Part shown: in pieces, positions 51,700 to 61,574 of the stretch
How the letters are laid out: the number at the start of each line of letters is the position of its first letter
Numbering within the stretch: position 1 is the stretch's first letter
Origin: Xanthomonas sp. AM6
GTDB taxonomy: Bacteria > Pseudomonadota > Gammaproteobacteria > Xanthomonadales > Xanthomonadaceae
NCBI RefSeq assembly: GCF_025665335.1
Contig: NZ_CP106869.1
Location: forward strand, 3,746,501-3,810,500
DNA length: 64,000 nt
Direction: 5' to 3'
The notes under the pieces: generated by a model
Database searches by the model: none
What the model was told of the DNA's origin: nothing
The model's input: only the letters and a program-made list of their open reading frames with translations
Position numbers and translations under genes: made by a program

Positions 51700-52098
51700 C
51701 GGTCCTGCAGCCGCGTTACGTCCGCGGCCATGGCGTTTTCCGGAGCCGCTTACCGGCTGTCGCTGCGACCGAGGAGTAAATTCCGGTCCGCAATCGCGAC
51801 AAGCGCGGCCGATCGAACAAGGGCGGCCGCCGATCGAATCCGCCGCAACGGAAACCAGCGCCGCATCCTGCAATCGTCCGGCTCGAAATGCGAAAGCGCG
51901 TCGACCCCGATGCTTCGCTGGGAGATTTGCAGCCGGCAGCCCGTTGTGGGAGCGACTTCAGTCGCGACGGGCGTTACCGGTAAAGCCCGTCGCGACTGAA
52001 GTCGCTCCTACAGGTCGTCTGCCGCCTGCAACGTTGCTGGACGGCACACGCTCCCGGCAGCGCCTGCAACGCCGGGCGTGCGGCCGACGGTGCCGCGC
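51700..52098. other. Intergenic region between DUF3106 and pntAA genes
   Basis: About 400 bp between convergent genes. The only clear structure is the REP palindrome at 51946-52011. No gene supported. Confidence 0.5.
51946..52011. repeat. REP-type palindrome (GTGG/GTAG family), fully symmetric
   Basis: Arm 51946-51968 (GTGGGAGCGACTTCAGTCGC) mirrors 51989-52011, and the centre is itself palindromic (GGGCGTTACCGGTAAAGCCC). The whole 66 bp can fold as one cruciform or long hairpin. It lies between convergent genes, near the break between pntAA and pntAB. Confidence 0.88.
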
Positions 52099-53178
<1,080 letters not shown>

Positions 53179-53306
53179 GCGATTCCCCGTGCGTTGCCCG
53201 CCTAGTCGGCGCCGATGCTACAGGGTCCGCGCGGCGATGGCAGCGCCGGGCTGGCAGCTGCGCGTCCTGGGGGGCGCAGCGCGGCGCGCAGGCCTGCGCG
53301 AATGCC

Positions 53307-53328
53307 GTGCGGGAGCGGCTTCAGTCGC
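53307..53328 (+). repeat. Degenerate REP-type element
   Basis: GTGCGGGAGCGGCTTCAGTC, a single diverged copy of the GTAG family, between pntAA and the first DUF1631 gene. Confidence 0.55.
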
Positions 53329-53359
53329 TTCCGCAATGTGTGTGGATCGCCGCGGACCC

Positions 53360-55696
53360 TCAGTGCAAGGTCGCGTTCTGCGGGTCGAGGCGGTCGATGA
53401 CGCCCTGCATCGCGCTGTCGAAGGCGCCGTCGTTGACGTGGCTGCGCAGCCGGCCCAGCCGCACCATCACCGCCAGTTCCTCCGGCGAAGCCACGCAGAA
53501 GCGCACGCCGCGGCGGTTGACGAACAGCAGCCGCGCCGAGATCGGGCTCACCCACGACAGCTTGCCGGTCTGCACCTTGCCGTCGCGGTCGATGAAATCC
53601 AGCCAGGTGCCGATCGGCATCGAGCGGAAGCGGTCGGCGTCGGCGTTGTCGTAGTCCTCGATCTTCTCCGCGGCGGCGACCTCCACCGACTGCGCCTCCT
53701 GCACCGGCGGTTGCGGCAAGGCCACCTGCGGCAGTTCCGGCAGCGGGCGCTCCAGTTCCGGGCGCAGTTCGGCCACGCCTTGCAGCGTGTCGTGCAGCAC
53801 GTTGATCGCCGCGGCGGCGGCCTCGGCATGCAGGCCGACGCTGGCGAACACCTTGTGCAGCGGCCCCTGCCAGGCCTGCAGCCAGGGCTTGCCGACGATG
53901 TGCCGCCGCGCCTCGGCGGCTTCCTCCAGCACGCCGTCGGCCAGCGCCAGCGCATCGCGCACGCCGGCGCCTTCCTCGCCCTCGCGCAGCATCGCCATGG
54001 TCAGGTGGTGCTGCCACGGCTGGCGCAGGAAATCCTCCAGCGCCTGCGGCAGTTGCAGGCCCTGCAGCCGCGCCTGCAGTTCGGCCTCGGCGCGCTGCCG
54101 CGCCAGTTCCAGCTTCTCCTGCCCGCGCTGGGTCTCGGCGGCGCGGCGCTCGGCGATCTCGATGCGGCGCCGGTGCTGGCCGAGGAACTCGCGGAACTCC
54201 TCTTCCAGGGTCAGGAAGATCGCCAGGTTCTCGTTGAACTCGGCGACCAGCCGCTCGACGATCTCCTCGACCTTGCCCATCAGCACGCGCTCGGCCGGGC
54301 TCTCGCCGGTATTGCCTTCGCAGGCCTCGGCCAGCGAATTGAGCAGGCGCCGCGCCGGGTGGGTCTTCTGCACGAACATGCGCCGGTCCAGCAGCGCGAC
54401 CTTGACGAACGGCACCACCAGGCGCCCGATCAGCTCGCGCGAGCGGCCTTCCAGGTCGCGTTCGTCGAGCATCACGTCGAACAGCATGCCGACCAGGTCG
54501 ATCGCATCCTCGTCCACCGGGTCCAGCCGCGCGTGCGCCGGATCCACGCCGAACTGGGTGGCATTGGAAAGCACTTCGCTCTTGAGCCGCTGCGCCAGCG
54601 ATTCGCCGTCGTCGCCGATCGCCGCGCGCAGCGTGGCGCTGGGCGTGGCCTGCAGCAGCGACAGCACCGAGATCATCTCGCGCTGGCTCAGCGGCCGCTG
54701 CTGGCCGACCGCCGCGCTCGCCGCCGAGGTGGCGCTCTCGCGCACGCTGCGGGTCTGCTGCAGCAGTTCGTGCAGCGCCTCCAGCAACACGCCCTGGCTG
54801 CCGCCGGGCAGGTTGGCGCCGGCCTCGGCATAGCCTTCGCCGGCCTGCAGGCGGCCGCGGCGCTCGGCCCAGCGATCGACGAAGCGGCTAGCCCAAGCCG
54901 GCGCGTAGTGTTCGTCGTACTCTCCCGGCTCGCCGCCGGCAGCGCCGTCCTCGCCGAACCCGGCCGTGTCGCCGCCGCGCGCCTGGCGTTCCTCCGGCGC
55001 CGGCGCCGGGGCGCGCCGCGGCGGCGGTGGCGGCCGTGGCCGCGAGATCTCCGGCATGACCCCGGCCTGCGCCAGGCTGTCGTCCAGCTGTTGGTAGAGC
55101 TTGCCGATGCCGGCGGTGAGGTCGCGCTCGCACAGCTTGATCAGCACCAGCCGCACTTCCGGGGCCAGGTCGCTGGTGGAGAACGCGGCATGCACCGCGA
55201 CGCCGATGTGTTCGGGGCCGACCGGGTTGGTGTCGGCGTCCAGTTCCAGGCCGCCGGCGATCCAGCCCAGGCGGCGGTCGATGCGGCTGAGCACCGGCTT
55301 CCATTCGCGCAGCAGCACGGTGGCCAGGTTGCGCACCGCCAGCCGCGATTCCAATTCGTGTTCGGACACCAGGCTCAGGCCCTGGCCATAGCCGGCCAGC
55401 GCCACTTCGGCCGACAGCGGGGCGCCGGCTTCCAGCGCCTGCCAGGCCTGCTCCAGCTGCGCCCGGAAACGCGCGGCGATCTCCTCGCGGCGGCGGCGCA
55501 GTTCGCGCATGCCGTCCAGGAACAGCAGCTGCGAGGCGCCGGCGCTCTCGGCGCGGTCGAACAGCACGTCGTCGAAATGCGCCAGCGCGGCGGCGAACGC
55601 CTGCCCCAGGACCGGCAGCATGCCGTCGTGCGCCTGCATCAACAGATGCGGCGCGCGCGCGGGATGTGCGTGCGGCGGGCTGGGGCTGAAACTCAT
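53360..55696 (-). CDS. DUF1631 family protein, first paralogue
   Basis: 778 aa, opening MSFSPSPPHAHPARAPHLLM. Mostly helical and highly charged, with a coiled-coil-like stretch around residues 510-560 (RRRIEIAERRAAETQRGQEK). No membrane span. The C-terminal about 80 residues (GTWLDFIDRDGKVQTGKLSW and following) are the best conserved part, shared with the next gene. Family members have been labelled thymidine phosphorylase in databases without basis. Function unknown; a beta-rich C-terminal regulatory domain is plausible. Confidence 0.88.
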   Translation of the reverse strand: MSFSPSPPHAHPARAPHLLMQAHDGMLPVLGQAFAAALAHFDDVLFDRAESAGASQLLFLDGMRELRRRREEIAARFRAQLEQAWQALEAGAPLSAEVALAGYGQGLSLVSEHELESRLAVRNLATVLLREWKPVLSRIDRRLGWIAGGLELDADTNPVGPEHIGVAVHAAFSTSDLAPEVRLVLIKLCERDLTAGIGKLYQQLDDSLAQAGVMPEISRPRPPPPPRRAPAPAPEERQARGGDTAGFGEDGAAGGEPGEYDEHYAPAWASRFVDRWAERRGRLQAGEGYAEAGANLPGGSQGVLLEALHELLQQTRSVRESATSAASAAVGQQRPLSQREMISVLSLLQATPSATLRAAIGDDGESLAQRLKSEVLSNATQFGVDPAHARLDPVDEDAIDLVGMLFDVMLDERDLEGRSRELIGRLVVPFVKVALLDRRMFVQKTHPARRLLNSLAEACEGNTGESPAERVLMGKVEEIVERLVAEFNENLAIFLTLEEEFREFLGQHRRRIEIAERRAAETQRGQEKLELARQRAEAELQARLQGLQLPQALEDFLRQPWQHHLTMAMLREGEEGAGVRDALALADGVLEEAAEARRHIVGKPWLQAWQGPLHKVFASVGLHAEAAAAAINVLHDTLQGVAELRPELERPLPELPQVALPQPPVQEAQSVEVAAAEKIEDYDNADADRFRSMPIGTWLDFIDRDGKVQTGKLSWVSPISARLLFVNRRGVRFCVASPEELAVMVRLGRLRSHVNDGAFDSAMQGVIDRLDPQNATLH

Positions 55697-55915
55697 GCGC
55701 GATGGCTCCGCGCCGCGGGCGGCGCCAGGGAAGTAGAAGGAAGTCGAACGGACACGGCCCCTGTTTCCGCCTCTGCATGGTAGGCAAGGTACCTGAACGA
55801 CAACCGTGATGCACTGCGCATTTCATGCTCCGAAACGTGGCCCGCCCTGCATCCTAGGCCGTCCATGCGTAACTCTGCCTGCAGCGCCGTGCGAAATCGC
55901 GGTGCCGGCGCGGGG

Positions 55916-58156
55916 TCAGGCCGCGGCGGCGACCCGCTCCAGCCGGTCCACCGCGCCCTGCATCGCGCTGTAGAACGCATCGTCGTCGCGGTGCAGGCGC
56001 AACCGGTCCAGCCGCACCATCAGCGCCAGCGCCTCCGGCGAGGCGACGCACAGGCGCCCGCCGCGGCGGTTCACGAACATCAGCCGCGCCGAGATCGGGC
56101 TCACCCAGGACAGCTTGCCCGGCTGCACGCGGCCCTCGCGGTCGACGAAGTCCAGCCAGGTGCCCAGCGCCAGGGTGCGGAAATACTCGGCGGTGACGTG
56201 GTCGAAATCGGTCGCCTGCGCCGGTTCCGGCAGCGCCGGCACCGGCTCGGCCGGCGGCGCCTCGGGCGCGACCGCGGGTGCGGGCGCCGGCGCCTGCAGC
56301 GGGCGCGCGTGCGCCAGGTCGTCCAGCGTCGCCTGCAGGGCCAGCCACGCCGCCTCGGCGGCGGCCGCATCCAGGCCGACGCTGGTCCACAGCCGCAACA
56401 GTTCGGCGCGCTGCGGCTGCAGCCAGCCGTCCGCCGGCACGCCGCCGCCGGCCTGCGCCTGGCGACATTGCGCCAGCACCGCGTCGCCCAGCGCCAGCGC
56501 CGCGGTCACCGCCGCGCCGTGGCCGTCGTCGCGCAGCGCCGACTGCTGCACGTACTGGCACCATTGCTGGCGCAGGAAGGCCTCGATCGGCGCCGGCAGC
56601 GCGGTGCCGTGCGCGTCGCGCTGCAGGCGTTCGTCCACGGCCTGCGCGGCCAGGCGCCGCGCGCGGTCGCGGCGCTCCTCGGCGCGCTGCAGTTCGGCCG
56701 CGCGGCGCTCGGCGATCTCCACCCGGCGCCGGTACTGCTCGTAGGCACTGCCGAATTCCGCTTCCAGGGTCAGGAACACCGCCAGGTGCTCGTCGAAATC
56801 GCGCACCACCCGTTCCACCACCGCCTGCGCCTGCGCCAGCAGCGCCTGTTCGGCGGCGGTCTCGCCGGCGTTGCCGTCGCAGGCGTCGGCGAGCAGGTTG
56901 AGCAGGCGCCGCGCCGGATGCCCGTCGCGCACGAACAGGCGGCCGTCGATCAGCGCCACCTTGGCCAGCGGCACCAGCATCTGCCCGAGCAATTCGCGTT
57001 GCGCCGGCTGCAGCACGCATTCGTCGAGCATCACCTCGAACAGCAGCCCGACCAGCTCCAGCGTGTCCGCGTCGGCCGGCTCCAGCCGGGTGCCGGCCGG
57101 GTCCAGGCCCAGCGACGCGCCGATCGCCACCACCTGCCGGCGCAGCCCCTGCGCGAGCGGCCCGCCGTGTTCGCCGATCGCGGCGAAGCCGGCCAGCGGC
57201 GTGGTCTGCAGCAGCGACAGGATCGACAGCAGCTCGCGCGGCGACAGGCTGCGGCGCGCGTCGTCGGCGCTGCTGCCCACGGCGGCCGGCTGCGCCTCGT
57301 GCAGCAGGCTGCGCAGCGCCGGCGGCAATACTTCGTGGTCGTCGCGCGCATGCGCGTCCAGCGCGCGCGCGGCGCGGCGCTGTGCGGCCGACAGCGGCGC
57401 GGCGGCATTCCAGGTCTCGAAGAACCGGCTGATCCAGTCCGGCGCCGCATCGTCGCCGCCGGCGCCGTTGCGCGGGATCGCGCGGCGGCGCGCGCGTCCG
57501 GTCGGCAGCGAGCGCGCCCGCGCGACCTGGTCCAGGCGCTGCTCCAGCCGCGCGTACAGCTCGCCGACCCGCTCCTGCAGTTCCTGCTCGCAGATCTTGA
57601 CGATCGCCAGCTGCACCTGCGGCGCCAGCACCAGCCCGTGCAGCGCGGCGTAGACCGCGGCGCCGACGTGTTCGGGCCCGAACGGATTGTTGTCGGCGTC
57701 GATGCGCTGGCCGCCCGCGATGAAGCCGAGGAAGCGGTTGAGCCGCATCAGTTCCGGGCGCCAGCGGTGCTGGATCGCGCCGGCCAGGTTGCGCACCGCC
57801 AGGCGCACGTCCAGTTCCTGTTCGGAGACCAGGCTCAGGTCGCCGCGCTCGCGCGCCAGGCTGCGCTCCACCGACAGCGGGCGGCCGGCCTCCAGCGCCT
57901 GCCAGGCCTGCGCCAGGTGCCCGCGGAAGCGGGCGGCGATCGGCTCGCGCTGCTGCCGCAGCAGCTGGATCGCCTCGAAATAGTCGTTCTGCGTCGGCCC
58001 GGCGCGCTCGGCCATGCGGAACAACGCATCGGCGAGCACGTCCAGCACTTCGCCGAACGCGCCTGCCAGCGGCACCGAGACCACGTCCCGGACCTGGTCG
58101 AGCAGGTCCGAATTGCGGCTGGGCAGCAATTCCTCGGCATATTCGGCGATTGTCAT
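55916..58156 (-). CDS. DUF1631 family protein, second paralogue
   Basis: 746 aa from ATG 58156 (MTIAEYAEELLPSRNSDLLD); an upstream reading adds 32 unlikely residues. It parallels the first paralogue along its length: HARRLLN-type segment, a FLTLEAEFGSAYEQYRRRVE helix, and the C-terminal GTWLDFVDREGRVQPGKLSW block, where I estimate about 80 percent identity over 58 residues; the rest is much more diverged. It lies 219 bp upstream of the other copy on the same strand. Confidence 0.88.
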   Translation of the reverse strand: MTIAEYAEELLPSRNSDLLDQVRDVVSVPLAGAFGEVLDVLADALFRMAERAGPTQNDYFEAIQLLRQQREPIAARFRGHLAQAWQALEAGRPLSVERSLARERGDLSLVSEQELDVRLAVRNLAGAIQHRWRPELMRLNRFLGFIAGGQRIDADNNPFGPEHVGAAVYAALHGLVLAPQVQLAIVKICEQELQERVGELYARLEQRLDQVARARSLPTGRARRRAIPRNGAGGDDAAPDWISRFFETWNAAAPLSAAQRRAARALDAHARDDHEVLPPALRSLLHEAQPAAVGSSADDARRSLSPRELLSILSLLQTTPLAGFAAIGEHGGPLAQGLRRQVVAIGASLGLDPAGTRLEPADADTLELVGLLFEVMLDECVLQPAQRELLGQMLVPLAKVALIDGRLFVRDGHPARRLLNLLADACDGNAGETAAEQALLAQAQAVVERVVRDFDEHLAVFLTLEAEFGSAYEQYRRRVEIAERRAAELQRAEERRDRARRLAAQAVDERLQRDAHGTALPAPIEAFLRQQWCQYVQQSALRDDGHGAAVTAALALGDAVLAQCRQAQAGGGVPADGWLQPQRAELLRLWTSVGLDAAAAEAAWLALQATLDDLAHARPLQAPAPAPAVAPEAPPAEPVPALPEPAQATDFDHVTAEYFRTLALGTWLDFVDREGRVQPGKLSWVSPISARLMFVNRRGGRLCVASPEALALMVRLDRLRLHRDDDAFYSAMQGAVDRLERVAAAA

Positions 58157-58311
58157 GGCAGTGTGATACGCAAGCGCAAGTGAGACCGACGTCAATTCGG
58201 AAGTTAGCGGTGGATCGAGGATGAAGCTTGACTCGCCGTGTAACCGCGGCATCCGCTGCCGCTTTTGGGCGCACGACTATAATTCGGCGCCCGCCCCACG
58301 GAATCGAGACT

Positions 58312-58887
58312 ATGCGCACACTTCACTCGCTGCAAGCGCTGGATGAGCGCCGCTCGGTGCCGTCCAAGCAATTGGGCGAGCCCGGACCGGACGAGGCGAC
58401 CCTGCTGGCGATGCTGCGCTCGGCGGTGCGCGTGCCCGATCACGGCAAGCTGGTGCCGTTCCGGTTCCTACGCATCGCCGGCCCGGCGCGGCTGGCGCTG
58501 GGCGACTTCCTCGCCGAACGCACGCTGCAGCGCGACCCGGGCGCGCCGCGCGCGGCGGTGGAAAAGGACCGCGAACGTTTCGCGCACGCGCCGCTGGCGA
58601 TCGCGGTGATCGCGCGGCTGCAGCGCGAGGACAAAGTGCCGGAGATCGAGCAGTGGCTGACCGCCGGCTCGGTCTGCTTCGCGCTGCTGCAGGCGGCGCA
58701 GGCCTACGGCTTCGGCGCGCAGTGGCTGACCGCCTGGATGGCCTACGACGACGCGGTGGCGGCGCGGCTGGGCCTGGCCGGCAACGAGCGCATCGCCGGC
58801 TTCATCCACATCGGCACCCCGCGCATGCAGGTGCCCGAGCGCGAGCGCCCCGACCCGCAGCAGCTGCTCAGCGACTGGACCCCGTGA
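58312..58887 (+). CDS. YdjA-type nitroreductase
   Basis: FMN-dependent NAD(P)H oxidoreductase fold. It is 191 aa from ATG 58312. The N-terminal LDERRSVPSKQLGEPGPDEA and LRSAVRVPDHGKLVPFRFLR give the FMN-phosphate-binding RRS and the PDHGKLVPFRF motif typical of the short YdjA group. The C-terminal GFIHIGTPRMQVPERERP is also typical. A TATAAT box at 58278-58283 lies 29 bp upstream, with no clear -35. It overlaps the exonuclease gene as GTGA. Confidence 0.93.
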   Translation: MRTLHSLQALDERRSVPSKQLGEPGPDEATLLAMLRSAVRVPDHGKLVPFRFLRIAGPARLALGDFLAERTLQRDPGAPRAAVEKDRERFAHAPLAIAVIARLQREDKVPEIEQWLTAGSVCFALLQAAQAYGFGAQWLTAWMAYDDAVAARLGLAGNERIAGFIHIGTPRMQVPERERPDPQQLLSDWTP

Positions 58888-59807
58888 ACGCCGCGGCGTT
58901 GCCACCGCGGCCGCTGTATCTGGTCGACGCCAGCCTGTACGTGTTCCGCGCCTGGCATTCGATCCCGGACGAATTCCAGGACGCGCAGGGCTGGCCGACC
59001 AACGCGGTGCACGGCTTCGCCCGCTTCCTGCTCGACCTGCTCGAACGCGAGCGCCCGCAGCACATCGCCATCGCCTTCGACGAAGCGCTGGACAGCTGTT
59101 TCCGCAATCGCCTGTACCCGGCCTACAAGGCCAACCGCGCGCCGGCGCCGGATGCGTTGCGACGCCAGTTCGCGCACTGCAAGGCGCTGTGCGCGGCGCT
59201 CGGCCTGGGCGTGCTGGCGCACCACGACTACGAGGCCGACGACCTGATCGGCAGCGCCCTGCACAGCGTGCGCGGCGCCGGCTTCCACGGCGTGATCGTG
59301 TCCGCCGACAAGGACCTGTCGCAATTGCTGCTGGAGTTCGACGAGCAGTGGGACTACGCCCGCGGCCAGCGCTGGGGCGCGGCCGGGGTGAAGGCGCGGC
59401 ACGGCGTGCACGCGCACCAGATCGCCGACTACCTGGCGCTGACCGGCGACGCGATCGACAACATTCCCGGGGTCACCGGCATCGGCGCCAAGTCGGCGGC
59501 GATCCTGCTGGCGCATTTCGGCGACCTGGACACGCTGCTGGCGCGGCTCGACGAGGTCGCGTTCCTGCGCCTGCGCGGCGCCGCGCAGATGGCCGTGCGC
59601 CTGCGCGAACAGCGCGAGCACGCGCTGCTGTGGCGGGAACTGGCCACCATCGCGCTGGACGCGCCGCTGCACTCGGCCGCGCCCGGCTTCGCCCGCGGCC
59701 AGGCCGACGCCGACATGCTGCACGGCCTGTGCGAGGCGCTGCGCTTCGGTCCGCTGACCCGGCGCCGGCTGCTGCAGGCGGCCGGGCTGGACGCTGCGGG
59801 TCATTAG
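58884..59807 (+). CDS. 5'-3' exonuclease / flap-endonuclease domain protein
   Basis: 307 aa from a GTG overlapping the nitroreductase stop. It matches the 5'-nuclease domain of DNA polymerase I without the polymerase: VDASLYVFRAWHSIP, IAFDEALDSCFRNRLYPAYK, the acidic EADDLIGS, SADKDLSQLL and the helix-hairpin-helix TGDAIDNIPGVTGIGAKSAA. The metal-binding aspartates appear intact. Similar in scale to E. coli Xni. Likely role: processing of flaps and RNA primers or a backup to PolA. Confidence 0.92.
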   Translation: MNAAALPPRPLYLVDASLYVFRAWHSIPDEFQDAQGWPTNAVHGFARFLLDLLERERPQHIAIAFDEALDSCFRNRLYPAYKANRAPAPDALRRQFAHCKALCAALGLGVLAHHDYEADDLIGSALHSVRGAGFHGVIVSADKDLSQLLLEFDEQWDYARGQRWGAAGVKARHGVHAHQIADYLALTGDAIDNIPGVTGIGAKSAAILLAHFGDLDTLLARLDEVAFLRLRGAAQMAVRLREQREHALLWRELATIALDAPLHSAAPGFARGQADADMLHGLCEALRFGPLTRRRLLQAAGLDAAGH

Positions 59808-60155
59808 ATGCCAGCGCGGCACTGCGCGATGCGGATGCCGGGCGCATCGCGCGACTCCAGGCAGTCCCGCGCCACCATGCCGCGGCAAGCGCGCCGGCGC
59901 CGGCACGGCGCGCAGCCCAACCCCGCGCGTCCTGTAGGGCGGCTTCAGCCGCGACGAACGGGAGCGATGCACGTTGCGGCGTCGAAGCTGCCGGAACCGA
60001 TGCAGCCGAGGCTGAGCGGGCGCTGCATACATCCGTAAACAGCACAGGTACGCAACCCTCATCGCAATGCCAATGGCTCTACACTTCGGTACAGCCAAGC
60101 CGCGCGCCGACGCGCCCAGCGCCTCCTTATCCTCCGAACCGAGCGAACGCCACCC
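59808..60155. other. Intergenic region with a REP remnant
   Basis: About 350 bp. One degenerate REP copy (59934-59955). No gene recognised; the Nudix gene promoter presumably lies near 60100. Confidence 0.5.
59934..59955 (+). repeat. Degenerate REP-type element (GTAG family)
   Basis: GTAGGGCGGCTTCAGCCGCG, a single copy lacking three bases relative to 38411-38435. Confidence 0.65.
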
Positions 60156-60707
60156 ATGACCCGCCCCGACTCCCCGCCCCGCGTCGTCTACGAAGGCAAG
60201 TACCAGCGCATGGTGGTGCGCGGCACCTGGGAGTATTCCGAACGCGTGCACGCCGGCGGCCTGGCCGCGATCATCGTCGCGGTGACCCCGGACGACGACG
60301 TGCTGTTCGTCGAGCAGTTCCGCGTGCCGCTGCAGGCGCGCACCATCGAGATGCCGGCCGGCCTGGTCGGCGACATCGACGCCGGCGAATCGATCGAGGT
60401 GTCGGCGGTGCGCGAGCTGGAGGAAGAGACCGGCTGGACCGCCGACCACGCCGAAGTGCTGATGATCGGCCCGACCTCCTCCGGCGCCAGCAGCGAGAAG
60501 ATCGCCTTCGTCCGCGCCAGCGGCCTGCGCAAGGTCGGCGACGGCGGCGGCGACGCCAGCGAGGACATCATCGTGCACGCCGTGCCGCGCACGCGCGCGG
60601 CGGCCTGGCTGGTGCAGAAGATGGGCGAAGGCTACGAACTGGACGCCAAGCTGTGGGCCGGGCTGTGGATGATCGAGCACGAACTGGACGGCACCCCGCG
60701 TGGCTGA
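60156..60707 (+). CDS. Nudix hydrolase, ADP-ribose pyrophosphatase type
   Basis: 183 aa. The full Nudix box is present: GDIDAGESIEVSAVRELEEE followed by TGW (about residues 72-94), matching G-x5-E-x7-REUxEExGU. The upstream VLFVEQFRVPLQARTIEMPA resembles ADP-ribose/nucleoside-diphosphate-sugar hydrolases (NudF/NudE group). Its last 8 bases overlap the next gene, so the two are coupled. Confidence 0.92.
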   Translation: MTRPDSPPRVVYEGKYQRMVVRGTWEYSERVHAGGLAAIIVAVTPDDDVLFVEQFRVPLQARTIEMPAGLVGDIDAGESIEVSAVRELEEETGWTADHAEVLMIGPTSSGASSEKIAFVRASGLRKVGDGGGDASEDIIVHAVPRTRAAAWLVQKMGEGYELDAKLWAGLWMIEHELDGTPRG

Positions 60708-61500
60708 CCCGGCAACGCATGCGGGCAGCGCGGCGGCGCTGCTCGGCGCCGGCGATCCGCCGCCGTACCGTCTCTATCAGGAGCACGGCCGTTCGCCCTA
60801 CCTGCTGATCGCCGACCACGCCGGGCAGCAGGTGCCGCAGGCGCTGGCCGGCCTCGGCCTGCCGCAGCACGAACTGGACCGGCACATCGGCTGGGACATC
60901 GGCATCGACGGCGTCACCCGCGAGCTGGCGCAGGCGCTGGACGCGTTCGCGATCGTGCAGACCTATTCGCGGCTGGTGATCGACTGCAACCGGCCGCTGT
61001 CGGCGCCGGGCTCGATCGCCGAGGTCAGCGACGGCACCGTGGTGCCGGGCAACCAGGGCCTGGACGCCACCGCGCGCGCGGCGCGCGCCAGCGCGATCTT
61101 CGCGCCCTACCACGCGCGCATCGCCGCGGAACTGGACCGGCGCCGCGACGCCGGCCTGGCCACCATCCTGATCGCGATGCACAGCTTCACCCCGGTCATG
61201 GGCGGCGTGGCCCGGCCCTGGCACGCCGGCGTGCTGTACCAGCGCGATGCCCGCTTCGCACACGCGCTGCTGGCCGAACTGCGCGCCGAACCGGGCCTGG
61301 TGGTCGGCGACAACCAGCCGTATTCGGTCAGCGACGCCACCGACTACGCGATCCCGGTGCACGCCGAGGCGCGCGGCCTGGCGCACGTGGAACTGGAGAT
61401 CCGCCAGGACCTGATCGCCGACCCCGCCGGGCAGCGGCAATGGGCGCAGCGCTTGCTCAGCATGCTGAATCGGTTGCAAGCTGCCTTCACATCGGACTGA
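60700..61500 (+). CDS. N-formylglutamate amidohydrolase family protein
   Basis: 266 aa from a GTG inside the Nudix 3' end. Family features: YLLIADHAGQQVPQALAGLG (about residues 29-48), DRHIGWDIGIDGVTRELAQA, SRLVIDCNRPLSAPGSIAEV and ATILIAMHSFTPVMGGVARP with candidate metal ligands. The HutG-like N-formylglutamate activity belongs to histidine breakdown, but no hut gene is near, so the substrate is open. Confidence 0.88.
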   Translation: MADPATHAGSAAALLGAGDPPPYRLYQEHGRSPYLLIADHAGQQVPQALAGLGLPQHELDRHIGWDIGIDGVTRELAQALDAFAIVQTYSRLVIDCNRPLSAPGSIAEVSDGTVVPGNQGLDATARAARASAIFAPYHARIAAELDRRRDAGLATILIAMHSFTPVMGGVARPWHAGVLYQRDARFAHALLAELRAEPGLVVGDNQPYSVSDATDYAIPVHAEARGLAHVELEIRQDLIADPAGQRQWAQRLLSMLNRLQAAFTSD

Positions 61501-61574
61501 GTGCGGGCTGCGCACTCTCGGTGCATCGCCGTCCGTCCGGACGCCCTTCGCTGCACGCACCGGATCCTGCCCCC

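Noticed and set aside
56000-58200. DUF1631 proteins as thymidine phosphorylases
   Set aside because: That label circulates in annotations, but no phosphorylase motif or length match is visible; the proteins are 746-778 aa helical bodies with a small conserved C-terminal block.
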